Source of the DNA: RI-92 sp037384645
Lineage (GTDB): Bacteria > Pseudomonadota > Gammaproteobacteria > UBA6429 > Thiohalophilaceae
Assembly: GCA_037384645.1 (NCBI GenBank)
Contig: JARRNT010000020.1
Span: forward strand, 1 to 53,659
Direction of reading: 5' to 3'
DNA: 53,659 nt
This document shows positions 45,432 to 53,659 of this stretch, in pieces; position 1 is the first letter of the stretch; each line of letters begins with the position of its first letter. Position numbers and translations under genes: made by a program. The notes under the pieces were generated by a model. It saw nothing but the letters and a program-made list of their open reading frames with translations, searched no databases and had not been told where the DNA came from.

Positions 45432-45627
45432 TAAACAATCGTTAAATTTAAGCCTGAATAATACTGTTCATTATAGCCGAATTTAACAAAAGTTTAAGAT
45501 TTCAGGAAAATTCAGCGCCCTGATCTGGGGGATACAAAGCCAATCAGCAGCCATGTATTAAACAGTTGTTTAACACATGAAAGGATAAGCCAACTGTTTG
45601 GTCACTTATTAAACGATAGTTTAATAA
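45431..45627. repeat. Four HipB-operator-like palindromes
   Basis: Copies: 45431-45446 TTAAACAATCGTTAAA (one mismatch), 45482-45497 TTTAACAAAAGTTTAA (imperfect), 45558-45573 TTAAACAGTTGTTTAA (perfect) and 45609-45624 TTAAACGATAGTTTAA, the last inside a 22-bp perfect palindrome (45606-45627). Centres are 51, 76 and 51 bp apart. Site 1 covers the hipB start codon, and site 2 covers the -35 region of the likely promoter (TATAAT at 45475-45470). The cluster fills the gap between yebC and hipB. Confidence 0.8.
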
Positions 45628-45636
45628 AAGCGCGAC

Positions 45637-46359
45637 TTATTCCTGGATTTCCGCATTGTGGTAGACGTCCTGGACATCATCACAGTCATTTAACATTGTC
45701 AGGAATTTATCAAACAGCTCCACATCGTCCCCACTGATCGGACAGCTGGTTTGCGGAATAAAGCTGATCTCGTCGACCTCAAACTCGATATCCCCCAGCA
45801 GATCGGTCAGGGCGGTTTTGGCCTTGTTGTCCTCGGTGGGTGGGACCAGCACCGTAATCAGCCCATTTTCGGCTTCCACTTCGCTGACATCCACATCCGC
45901 GTCGAGCAAGGCTTCAAGTGCAGCGTCTTCATCCTCTCCCTTGAACACGAACACCGAACGGTGATCGAACATGTGTGCAACGGCCCCGGGCGCACCGATT
46001 TTGGCCCTGGCCTTGGTAAAACACTGGCGCACGTCGTTGAAGGTACGGGTGTTGTTGTCGGTAAGACAATCAACAATCACGTTACAGCCGCCGGGGCCAA
46101 AACCCTCGTAACGTGCCGGGACGAAATCCTCCCCGCCAGCACCGCTGGCCTTGTCCAGGGCCTTGTCGATCACATGGGCCGGGACCTGATCCTTTTTGGC
46201 CTTGTCGATAAGCCGACGCAGGGCCAGGTTTCCGTCCGGATCAACCCCGCCATTCTTGGCGCAGACATAGATCTCGCGACCGTATTTTGAATAGACCTTG
46301 GTCTTGGCAGCCGCCGTCTTGGCCATGGAGACTTTCCGATTCTGATAGGCTCGCCCCAT
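45637..46359 (-). CDS. YebC/PmpR-family protein (YeeN-type)
   Basis: YebC-family protein (240 aa), a group acting as DNA-binding regulators and, more recently shown, in translation of proline-rich stretches. The N-terminus MGRAYQNRKVSMAKTAAAKT and KVYSKYGREIYVCAKNGGVD match the YeeN-type subgroup. LRRLIDKAKKDQVPAHVIDKALDKA and RYEGFGPGGCNVIVDCLTDN are family signatures. The C-terminal acidic half is normal. It ends 12 bp before the outermost hip palindrome, so read-through into hipBA is possible but would pass the repressor sites. Not next to ruvC here. Confidence 0.92.
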   Translation of the reverse strand: MGRAYQNRKVSMAKTAAAKTKVYSKYGREIYVCAKNGGVDPDGNLALRRLIDKAKKDQVPAHVIDKALDKASGAGGEDFVPARYEGFGPGGCNVIVDCLTDNNTRTFNDVRQCFTKARAKIGAPGAVAHMFDHRSVFVFKGEDEDAALEALLDADVDVSEVEAENGLITVLVPPTEDNKAKTALTDLLGDIEFEVDEISFIPQTSCPISGDDVELFDKFLTMLNDCDDVQDVYHNAEIQE

Positions 46360-46475
46360 ACAACTCTCTCTTAGCTAATCCATTTATCCGGCGGCGATTT
46401 TACTAAAGTGAGGCTATAGCCGTCCAAGCCAAATCTCGTTTCAACCTGCACCCCGGCAGCAATCGTACATGGCAA

Positions 46476-47540
46476 TCAGGGCTTGGCGCGTTCGTACTGA
46501 ACGGGCCAGGCCACATCGGTATGTAATGCCTGCGCGGCATGCAGGGGCCAGTAGGGGTCTCGCAATAATTCACGGGCCAGCATCACGGCATCGGCCTGGC
46601 CGGTGCGTAGAATGTGTTCGGCCTGGACCGGTTCGGTAATCATCCCCACGGCAATGGTCGCGATCCCGACCTCGTGGCGGATGGTCTCGGCAAAGGGCGT
46701 CTGATATCCAGGACCGACAGGAATCCTGGCATTTGGCACCAGGCCACCGCCGGAACAGTCGATGACATCCACGCCCAGTGCTTTTAACTCGCGGCTGAGG
46801 ACAAGCGACTGCTCGAGATCCCAGCCGCCGTCCATCCAGTCAGTCGCCGAGATACGCACGAACAGTGGCAGGTTCGCCGGCCAGACTTCGCGTACTGCTG
46901 CAGTAACCCGTAAAGGCAGGCGCATCCGGTTTTCCAGCGAACCGCCGTACTGATCGTCACGCCGGTTTGATAATGGCGAGAGGAATTCATGCAAAAGGTA
47001 ACCATGGGCCATGTGCACCTCAACACACTCGAACCCGGCATCCTGCGCGCGCCGTGCTGCGGCGGCAAAGGCCGCGACCAGCTCATCGAGTTCCTTATCA
47101 TCCAGGGCATGCGGCGCGGGATTCGTCTCGGCAAACGGAATTGCACTCGGTGCCAGGGTTGTCCAGGCACCCTGCCCGTCCGCCAGCGCCTTGCCGCCGC
47201 GCCAGGGGACATCGCAACTCGCCTTGCGCCCGGCATGGGCCAGCTGGATTGCGGCAACGCTGCCTTGATCACGCAGAAACCGGGTAATCCGTGCGAACGC
47301 CTCGCTATGGGCATCGGACCATAGCCCGGTGTCTCCCGGCGAAATGCGCCCTTCCGGCGTGACGGCACTGGCTTCCACACAGACCAGGCCGGCACCGCCC
47401 ACGGCACGGCTGCCCAGGTGCACCAGGTGCCAGTCATTTGGCATGCCGTCATGACTTGAATACTGGCACATGGGGGAGACAAAAATACGGTTGCGAAACT
47501 GAACGTCGCCGATTTTCAGGCTGCTGAATAATGGACTCAT
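46476..47540 (-). CDS. Old yellow enzyme-type NADH:flavin oxidoreductase (YqjM/NamA-like)
   Basis: FMN-dependent ene-reductase (354 aa) of the YqjM-like OYE class, reducing activated double bonds such as those of enones. Visible: RNRIFVSPMCQYSSHDG with the class-specific Cys near residue 25, AGRKAS, HMAHGYLLHEFLSPLSNRRDDQYGGSLENR (His-Gly-Tyr substrate and FMN contacts), and ISATDWMDGGW. ATG 47540 follows GAGGAG; the frame from 47642 would start in the promoter. A perfect 10-bp inverted repeat lies just upstream of the -10 box, suggesting a repressor such as a NemR-type TetR protein (inference). Confidence 0.92.
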   Translation of the reverse strand: MSPLFSSLKIGDVQFRNRIFVSPMCQYSSHDGMPNDWHLVHLGSRAVGGAGLVCVEASAVTPEGRISPGDTGLWSDAHSEAFARITRFLRDQGSVAAIQLAHAGRKASCDVPWRGGKALADGQGAWTTLAPSAIPFAETNPAPHALDDKELDELVAAFAAAARRAQDAGFECVEVHMAHGYLLHEFLSPLSNRRDDQYGGSLENRMRLPLRVTAAVREVWPANLPLFVRISATDWMDGGWDLEQSLVLSRELKALGVDVIDCSGGGLVPNARIPVGPGYQTPFAETIRHEVGIATIAVGMITEPVQAEHILRTGQADAVMLARELLRDPYWPLHAAQALHTDVAWPVQYERAKP

Positions 47541-47583
47541 GAGTAAACTCCTCTGACGGCATGCGGTAAGGTAAGCGGGAAAT

Positions 47584-47628
47584 TTTATACCAGATAGCAG
47601 ACAACTGTAATCTGGCTTAGTTGTCTGC
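47584..47628 (-). promoter_or_regulatory. Candidate promoter and operator of the OYE gene
   Basis: On the minus strand a TATAAA box (47589-47584) is preceded by the inverted repeat GCAGACAACT (47628-47619 when read on the minus strand) and AGTTGTCTGC (47606-47597), 10 bp each with a 12-base gap. Read on the plus strand the same arms are GCAGACAACT and AGTTGTCTGC. Confidence 0.55.
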
Positions 47629-47660
47629 GGAGACCATCGCAACAGGTAAGCGTGGCTTAG

Positions 47661-49556
47661 TCAGCCCATGCTGCGTTGACTATTATTTATATTTAAATGT
47701 TTGATATCGGCAAACTGTGCGGGCCACTGTTCCACCCATTGACTGACCTGTGCCAGCGGCATGGGGCGGGCAATATAATAGCCCTGGATGTGATGACAGC
47801 CGATTTCGCTCAATGCCAGGATCTGCGCCTCGTTCTCTACCCCTTCAGCAATGCATTCGAGTTCAAAAATGCCCGTCAGGCCGATAACAGACTGGACCAG
47901 TGCAAAATCCTTTTTTACGTTCAACATATCATCAACAAAACTGCGATCGATCTTCAGGACTGCTACCGAGAGTTTACGTAAATAGGCAATCGATGCATAT
48001 CCGGTCCCAAAATCGTCCAGTGCACATAGCACACCCAGCTGCCGGCAATCATCAATCACGCGTGATGCATAGTCCAGATCACTGATAGCCAGTGATTCCA
48101 CGATTTCCAGTTTGAGTCGGCCAGGATCAACATCCGGATATCGAGATAAGAGTGAGCGCAATTGTTCGGTAAAGTCCCTGGTCTCAAACTGGTAGGCACT
48201 GACATTAACACTCAGTGAGTAGTCACAGCCCTGCAGATGCCAGCTTGCCAGTTGGCGGACGGCCTCCTCCATCACCCAGACATCGATATCCTGGATTAGA
48301 CTGGATTGTTCCGCAGTACTGATAAAGGCAACCGGCCCTAGCAGGCCGCGTTCCGGATGTTGCCAGCGTAACAGTGACTCAAAGTACAGGATATCGCCGG
48401 TATGTGAGTTGACGACGGGCTGGAAAAAAAGTTTGAATTCTCCCTGTTCCAGGCCACGACGAATCTCCTGTTCAATTTTTTCTGTTTCAAACTGCTGTTG
48501 TTCGAGAAACTTGTCGAAATAACTATAATGATTTCCGCCTCGGTTTTTTGCCACGTACATCGCGTTATCGGCATGCACAATCAGGCTATCCGGCGACACG
48601 TCATCCAGAGGGTAGACTGTCGCGCCCAGGCTGGCAGACACCTGTTCGGTGCGACCATTTATGCTAATCCTGATTTTAAGCGCCGTGATAACGCGTGATA
48701 TTACACGATTGACCTCTGACAGCGTCCTGGCATTCTCAAGCAAAATAACAAATTCATCCCCGCCCAGTCTGATCAGTGTATCGCTGACACGTACGATATC
48801 TCGCAAACGGGAGGCAACTTCCTGCAGCAAACGGTCACCGGCGGCATGCCCCATTCGATCATTAACTCGCTTAAAGCCGTCAATATCCAGTATCAAGACA
48901 GCAACCAGGTGCTCACCGCGTTGCGCGGAATTCATGGCATGCTCCAGTCGATCCGTCAACATCGCGCGATTCCCCAGGCCAGTCAGTGCATCCTGATGCG
49001 CCTGTCGGATCAATTCACTGGATAATTGCTGACGATGCAAGGCCGCGCCGATCATATTGGCCAGCAGTTGCACCAGCTCAATTGCATGCTCATCCATCGT
49101 TGCCGGTCCAGGTTGATAGAACCAGGAAACGGCCAGCACACCGATTGCACGTTCACCAGATAAAACAGGTATCACCAGATTGGATTTCAAGCCGGCTGCG
49201 ACATATTCGAGCATGGCATATCTGCATGTCGGGTAATCAGGATTATATGCAGGCTTCAGCTCACGCAAGGCTTTGCCAGCTGTGCCCCAGGATGCCGGGA
49301 AACAGTGATTATTGAGACGTGACCGCACCTTTGCCGGCACGCCCAGGAAAAAACGATAACACAATGCATCATCCTGTTCCCGCATGATGAGTGCAGCACC
49401 ATCTGCGTTGATCAATCCGGCTGCGGCTCCGGCTGCACGTTCGAAAAAGCGGGAAAAATCCTGTTCGACGACCAGTTCGGTCAGTACCTGAATGAATTCC
49501 GGGAGCAGCTTGCTCCCTAATACCGAACTTGACGCCATGTGCCGCGAGATCCCCAA
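47661..49556 (-). CDS. GAF-GGDEF-EAL c-di-GMP protein
   Basis: Cytosolic c-di-GMP enzyme (631 aa) with a GAF sensor (about 20-180, including ALIMREQDDALCYRFFLGVP and ERAIGVLAVSWFYQP). GGDEF follows (RLGGDEFVILLE intact, near residue 265). The EAL domain has YFESLLRWQHPERG (ESL in place of EAL, first Glu kept), LEIVESLAISDLDYASRVID, DDFGTGYASIAYLRKL and LKIDRSFVDDM. Both activities look possible. No membrane segment. ATG 49538 is an alternative start. It lies 120 bp upstream of the OYE gene on the same strand. The 285 bp upstream of it hold no gene I can support. Confidence 0.92.
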   Translation of the reverse strand: MGISRHMASSSVLGSKLLPEFIQVLTELVVEQDFSRFFERAAGAAAGLINADGAALIMREQDDALCYRFFLGVPAKVRSRLNNHCFPASWGTAGKALRELKPAYNPDYPTCRYAMLEYVAAGLKSNLVIPVLSGERAIGVLAVSWFYQPGPATMDEHAIELVQLLANMIGAALHRQQLSSELIRQAHQDALTGLGNRAMLTDRLEHAMNSAQRGEHLVAVLILDIDGFKRVNDRMGHAAGDRLLQEVASRLRDIVRVSDTLIRLGGDEFVILLENARTLSEVNRVISRVITALKIRISINGRTEQVSASLGATVYPLDDVSPDSLIVHADNAMYVAKNRGGNHYSYFDKFLEQQQFETEKIEQEIRRGLEQGEFKLFFQPVVNSHTGDILYFESLLRWQHPERGLLGPVAFISTAEQSSLIQDIDVWVMEEAVRQLASWHLQGCDYSLSVNVSAYQFETRDFTEQLRSLLSRYPDVDPGRLKLEIVESLAISDLDYASRVIDDCRQLGVLCALDDFGTGYASIAYLRKLSVAVLKIDRSFVDDMLNVKKDFALVQSVIGLTGIFELECIAEGVENEAQILALSEIGCHHIQGYYIARPMPLAQVSQWVEQWPAQFADIKHLNINNSQRSMG

Positions 49557-49841
49557 TCAGGCATTATCAAATAATGACCTGCTAGCTTTTCAATGCACCA
49601 CATGCATGCAAAGCATATACCAGCAGTTTGATTCGCGATGCGGAGTCTCTAACCTATTGATGGTCCGGGGATTATTTCAGAACACAGGGATCACTGACAG
49701 AATTGTCGATCATGACAACGACCAGATTGGTGCAGGCCGGCTTATTTTTGTGCACGGCATTCGCCCGCGCTGGAGCGGAATATCACAGTGCCAATCACGC
49801 ATTGACTGATTTGTGATATCTCGCGCCAGCGCGATAGCGTA

Positions 49842-51437
49842 TCAGGGTGCGGCTTCCTCGCCTTCGGAGGTCAGCTGCGCCAGGTAGTCCTTACTGGCAT
49901 CCGCCGGCACACCAGTGGCCAGTGCCAGCAACATGATTAACAGACTGAATATTGCGCTCAATAACATATCCAGGCCAAAGCTCAGCGTGTTGTTACCGCC
50001 CAGGGCAGTTGGCCCAAAGTAAAGTAACAACCACAGTCCGATAAAATAAGGAAATATCCAGATAATCAGTTTCCAGCCAAACGGACCGCCCTGCTTGCCC
50101 TGAACGAAGTAATGATACAGCGTATAGATCACAAACATCGCACCGATCATGCTGAACAGGACATTACCCGTATCAAAACCTGTCCATAAAATAATCCAGT
50201 TGGAAATAATAAACGCCATGGGTGCCAGGAGCCAGGCCCACCACAGGCGGAAGCTGCGCCGGGAGTCCGGGGCAACACGCCGCAAATGCAACAACACGAT
50301 AGGGCCAAGGCCATAGGACAGTACCGTGACCGAGGAAATATAACTCACCAGCTTTTGCCAGGATGGAAACGGAAAGAAAAAGATCGCGCCCGCAACAAAA
50401 GTCACTACTAACGCACGCACCGGCACACCCTTGGCATTCACTTCCGCCAGGGATTGCGGCAGGGTACGCATTTCGCCGGCCGCCATAGTAATACGCGAAC
50501 TTGCCGTTGAGTAAATAAAGCCGGTACCGGCAGGCGAGGCGATCGCATCCGCGTACAGGACGACTGCCCACCAGGTAGCCCCAACGCCGACGCTCAGGGC
50601 CGCGAGCGGACCGAAGACTCCCGTGAAATGCAGGGTCCGCCAGCTATTGCCGATATCGGAAGGATCGATCGCCAGCAGGAAAGCATATTGCAGGCCAATA
50701 TAGATGATCGCGGCGATGATGACAGAACCGATCACCGCCAGTGGAATATTCCTGTGAGGGTTCGCAGTCTCGCCGGCCAGGTCGATGGCCTGGCGAAAAC
50801 CCAGGAAACTGAAAATAACACCGGCGCTGGCAACCGCGGTGAAAATGCCGGAAAACTCATAGGCACCGGGGGCGGCATGCATGTTTTCGGGATGATACGA
50901 GTACATTAACAGGATAAAAATGGTCAGCACCGGAATGGCAATCTTCCACCAGGTCACGGCGCTGTTGATCCAGAGTACCCAGCGAATGGCCAGCAGATTG
51001 AGTGCAACGATCAGTGCCAGCGACAGGATCGCAATCACAAAACCCAGGTGGGTGAGCAGACCGGTTTGCGGCTGGATCATCCCGGGCAGGTAATTATTGG
51101 TATAGGTCAGAACCGCCATCACCTCTACCGGCGCAATGGAGACATAGCCGAGAAACAGGATCCAGCCCCAGATTCGACCGAGCATGTCACCATGGCTGAG
51201 GTGGCTAATGTGCACCAGGGCCCCGCTTTTTGGCATCATGGTGACCAGCTCGGAATACACCAGCGCCAGTAGCAGGACGGCAATGGCGCCAATAACCCAT
51301 GACCATATACTCAGTGGACCGGCCATCTTGGCCGCGTGCAGGGAACCGAATAACCAGCCGGATCCAATCATGCCGCCAAGACTGGCGTATAACAATCCAA
51401 TTGGGCCTGCTTCTTTTCGTAATTTATGTACGGCCAT
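49842..51437 (-). CDS. APC-family amino acid permease
   Basis: Inner-membrane transporter (531 aa) of the amino acid-polyamine-organocation family. The first helix holds the signature GPIGLLYASLGGMIGSGWLF, and ten to twelve further hydrophobic segments follow, with SGALVHISHLSHGDMLGRIWGW and SFLGFRQAIDLAGETANPHR (a typical substrate-region motif). ATG 51437 is preceded by GGGGGG; the frame from 51485 adds non-hydrophobic residues. The specificity cannot be told; amino acids or polyamines are both possible. No decarboxylase or regulator gene is adjacent. Gene stands alone. Confidence 0.88.
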   Translation of the reverse strand: MAVHKLRKEAGPIGLLYASLGGMIGSGWLFGSLHAAKMAGPLSIWSWVIGAIAVLLLALVYSELVTMMPKSGALVHISHLSHGDMLGRIWGWILFLGYVSIAPVEVMAVLTYTNNYLPGMIQPQTGLLTHLGFVIAILSLALIVALNLLAIRWVLWINSAVTWWKIAIPVLTIFILLMYSYHPENMHAAPGAYEFSGIFTAVASAGVIFSFLGFRQAIDLAGETANPHRNIPLAVIGSVIIAAIIYIGLQYAFLLAIDPSDIGNSWRTLHFTGVFGPLAALSVGVGATWWAVVLYADAIASPAGTGFIYSTASSRITMAAGEMRTLPQSLAEVNAKGVPVRALVVTFVAGAIFFFPFPSWQKLVSYISSVTVLSYGLGPIVLLHLRRVAPDSRRSFRLWWAWLLAPMAFIISNWIILWTGFDTGNVLFSMIGAMFVIYTLYHYFVQGKQGGPFGWKLIIWIFPYFIGLWLLLYFGPTALGGNNTLSFGLDMLLSAIFSLLIMLLALATGVPADASKDYLAQLTSEGEEAAP

Positions 51438-51655
51438 ACTACGTCTACCCCCCTTTATACCTTGAAGCTCAACGCATACTGCCACGAAATCCCCTCAATG
51501 TGAAAGGCGATTTACATTATTTGCCGTGAAATCAACCAGCCCTCTCCCACAGTGGGCATATTCAGGACTGGCGGAATTCTATGCAGCACCAGCCGCATAC
51601 ACATGCTTATATATAGTATGAGAAAACTGATATGCGCAATCTGACTGGATGATTC

Positions 51656-52348
51656 TCACCTGTCAGTGCTGCGCATGTTCCCGCCTGTCAGAAAATCCAC
51701 AATCACATCACTCAGGTGCTGCGCCTGATCAGTGGCAAAGATATTCTGGGCATGGGCACTGCCGGGAAGCAGTACCAGCTGCTTGGGTTCGGGTGCCTGT
51801 GCATATTGTTCACGCACGGTGGGGGCCAGACCTTCATCTCGACTGGCGACATATAAAATTTTACTGGCCTTGAGCTTGCCCGGGTCGGCAATCGGCATGG
51901 GTGACAACAGCACCAGTTTATCGATCTGTCCGCGTGCCAGCTCAGTCGCCGCCTTGCCCGCCGCGCCGCCGCCCATGCTACCGCCTACAACGGAAACTGA
52001 GGTGACACCCTGCGCATGCATCCAGTGCACAGCAGCTATCACGTCAAGGTCCAGGGCACCGGGATCGCTACCCGCGCGGGATTTACCATAACCGCGAAAA
52101 TCGATGGCCAATGCGCGATAACCCAGGGCTGCCATGCGTTTGGCCAGCGGTGCCCAGCTTTGTTTGTTGAATATCGCGCCGTGCGCAAAGACCACACCGC
52201 GGTCACCCTTGCCATATAGATCCGCATCAACCTGCCCGCCATCACGGGTAGCAAACGATACGTCTTTCGGTGATTGCGCTGACATCGCCATTTGCGTGGC
52301 TGCAATCAGCAACCAGACCAGAGAATAACGTATGATGTTCAGGTACAT
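51656..52348 (-). CDS. Secreted alpha/beta hydrolase
   Basis: Alpha/beta-hydrolase-fold protein (230 aa). Signal peptide of about 23 residues (IIRYSLVWLLIAATQMAMSA). The oxyanion-side motif VFAHGAIFNKQSWAPLAKRM, the IDFRGYGKSRAG strand, and the nucleophile elbow GGSMGGGAA (Ser about 122) are plain. A likely acid and His are in YVASRDE and GSAHAQNIFATD. AAGGAGA precedes ATG 52348. Probably a periplasmic esterase or peptidase; the substrate is unknown. Confidence 0.88.
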   Translation of the reverse strand: MYLNIIRYSLVWLLIAATQMAMSAQSPKDVSFATRDGGQVDADLYGKGDRGVVFAHGAIFNKQSWAPLAKRMAALGYRALAIDFRGYGKSRAGSDPGALDLDVIAAVHWMHAQGVTSVSVVGGSMGGGAAGKAATELARGQIDKLVLLSPMPIADPGKLKASKILYVASRDEGLAPTVREQYAQAPEPKQLVLLPGSAHAQNIFATDQAQHLSDVIVDFLTGGNMRSTDR

Positions 52349-52427
52349 TGTTGTCTCCTTTTTCTGCGCTTCCCTGTTTATCAGGACCTGATCCTAAGCG
52401 CTACGACAGGAGATGTCCAAACCTGAG

Positions 52428-53432
52428 TCAACGTCCTTTGCCTGATCGGTGCTTGACCTGGTAGAGGTCGGAATCCGACTGTGCCAGCAGCGTATAGGGT
52501 GAATCAATGTCACTGGAATAGGTGGCCATTCCAATGGAAAGACCGACATTGATCTGCTTACCGTTTTTTAGCTTGATGGGTGCCGTCATGGCTTCTTGAA
52601 TACGTTGCTTCATTGCCTGTGCCGTTGTCGAAGCGCCTTCTCGCAGCACCATGCCAAATTCATCACCACCGATGCGCGAGAGTGTATCTTCCGTGCGTAA
52701 CAGGTTCTTCAATCGGCGCGCAACCTCACACAACACCTCATCGCCGACAGGATGTCCATACTGATCATTGATATCCTTGAACTCATCCAGGTCCATACAC
52801 AAAATGCTGAAGGGTTCACCCGTGCGCCTTGCATGCGCCATTTCAGATTGCAGTGCCCGATCAAACTGGGCGCGGTTGGTAATCCCGGTAAGATAATCGG
52901 TCAGAACCATTTCTGTCAGCAACAGGGAACGACGGCGGTTTTCCAGGGCGGTCATTACCAGCAGGGACAGGTCGTACAGAATTCCGCGTTGCTTTTCATC
53001 CAGCGTACGCGGCCGGGTATCCACAATAGCAATTGTACCCAGGATATAGCCCTTTGGATCAAGCAGCGGGGCCCCGGCATAAAAACGTAAATTCGGCGAA
53101 CTGATCACCAGATCATTCTGGCTAAAACGTGGATCCTGTAACAGGTCTTCAACCACCAGCAAGCTGCCCGCCTGCATCGCAGTGAAGGCACAAAACGCCA
53201 CGTCACGATCGAGCTGTGGTACGTCTAAGCCGAGTCGGGATTTAAACCAGACCCGATCAGAATCAAGCAGTCCAACTGTAGCCATGGGTACATCGAAGGT
53301 ATACGCCGCAAGACGAACCAGCGCATCAAAATCGACTTCCGGCGGACTGTCGAGAATGTCATAACTTTGCAATGTACGTAGACGATCAGTCTCATTCTCA
53401 GGTATCGGGAAGGGATTATCGTTATCAGCCAT
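52428..53432 (-). CDS. GAF-GGDEF diguanylate cyclase
   Basis: Makes cyclic di-GMP from two GTP (334 aa from ATG 53432; a GTG at 53465 adds 11 residues). GAF domain about residues 20-160, with the DFDALVRLAAYTFDVPMATV and AVFCAFTAMQAGSLLVVEDLL-like patterns of a widespread subgroup. GGDEF follows with RIGGDEFGMVL and the upstream MDLDEFKDINDQYGH; active-site residues are intact. An inhibitory site RxxD five residues before GGDEF (RTED) is present, so product feedback is likely. No EAL domain. No ribosome site decides the start. Confidence 0.9.
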   Translation of the reverse strand: MADNDNPFPIPENETDRLRTLQSYDILDSPPEVDFDALVRLAAYTFDVPMATVGLLDSDRVWFKSRLGLDVPQLDRDVAFCAFTAMQAGSLLVVEDLLQDPRFSQNDLVISSPNLRFYAGAPLLDPKGYILGTIAIVDTRPRTLDEKQRGILYDLSLLVMTALENRRRSLLLTEMVLTDYLTGITNRAQFDRALQSEMAHARRTGEPFSILCMDLDEFKDINDQYGHPVGDEVLCEVARRLKNLLRTEDTLSRIGGDEFGMVLREGASTTAQAMKQRIQEAMTAPIKLKNGKQINVGLSIGMATYSSDIDSPYTLLAQSDSDLYQVKHRSGKGR

Positions 53433-53659
53433 ACCGGTATACGTCGCAAATGAAGCGGTTGACACTCAGGCGCGCGGGCCAAAAATGTTACCAAATGTTA
53501 CAATTGTAGGCATCTCACCCAGAATATCCACTCTGAGAAGAGTTGTTCTGTGAGCCAGCGCATTTAAATACGGACGAATTCCTTCTGTCAGAACAAATAA
53601 CCTGCATCGAGGCAAACCTTTACATTTTATAAGGGAAACTACGTATAACAGCCTCAACG

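Noticed and set aside
53542..53600. Inverted TTGTTCTG/CAGAACAA near the right edge
   Set aside because: Eight-base arms with a long gap; unlike the left edge, no sign of a fold-back at the last bases.

Overview
The window looks like a draft-assembly scaffold from an environmental gammaproteobacterium. It has a run of N at 3602-3604 and a fold-back sequence artefact at its left edge. Clues to the lineage are a selD-mnmH selenouridine pair, a TrkH/TrkA potassium system, a YbhGFSR-type exporter, a YeeN-type YebC protein, several EAL/GGDEF proteins and PhnD-like binding proteins encoded beside membrane signalling proteins. I cannot name a genus from the sequence alone. No rRNA, tRNA, CRISPR array, prophage or intact insertion sequence was seen.

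Left part (1-8614): a PhnD-like periplasmic protein with a hybrid histidine kinase cut by the window edge; an unexplained open stretch; an isoquinoline-oxidoreductase-type molybdenum enzyme (2Fe-2S subunit, TAT-exported molybdopterin subunit, XdhC-type chaperone); then a TetR regulator with an AhpD/carboxymuconolactone-decarboxylase-like protein and a small secreted Cys-rich protein. Central carbon and transport (8662-23170, all on the minus strand): an alpha-glucan phosphorylase, a four-gene HlyD/double-ATPase/two-permease exporter, a phosphoketolase-acetate kinase pair that would turn sugar phosphates into acetyl phosphate and then acetate plus ATP, TrkA/TrkH, and a PEBP-family protein. Next come selD and mnmH (plus strand), which together supply selenophosphate and use it to make 2-selenouridine in tRNA.

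From 25733 to 36805 signalling dominates: a PAS-GGDEF-EAL receptor beside a second PhnD-like protein, a solute-binding protein, an ABC exporter, a badly decayed chemoreceptor gene in an AT-rich stretch, a beta-carbonic anhydrase, a SIMPL protein and a PAS-PAS-GGDEF-EAL protein. A secreted phosphoesterase gene follows. It is broken by an internal deletion and frameshift and is preceded by a Pho-box-like sequence.

The right part (38593-53659) holds the most unusual gene: a single protein joining a Clp1/Grc3-like polynucleotide kinase domain to an RNase Z-like metallo-beta-lactamase domain, next to a Nudix hydrolase. Also here is a hipBA toxin-antitoxin pair whose upstream region carries four TTAAAC-N4-GTTTAA-type palindromes in two pairs with the same 51-bp internal spacing. 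The rest is a YebC-family protein, an old-yellow-enzyme flavoprotein with a candidate operator, two more c-di-GMP proteins, an APC permease and a secreted alpha/beta hydrolase. The last 194 bases (53466-53659) hold no gene I can support.
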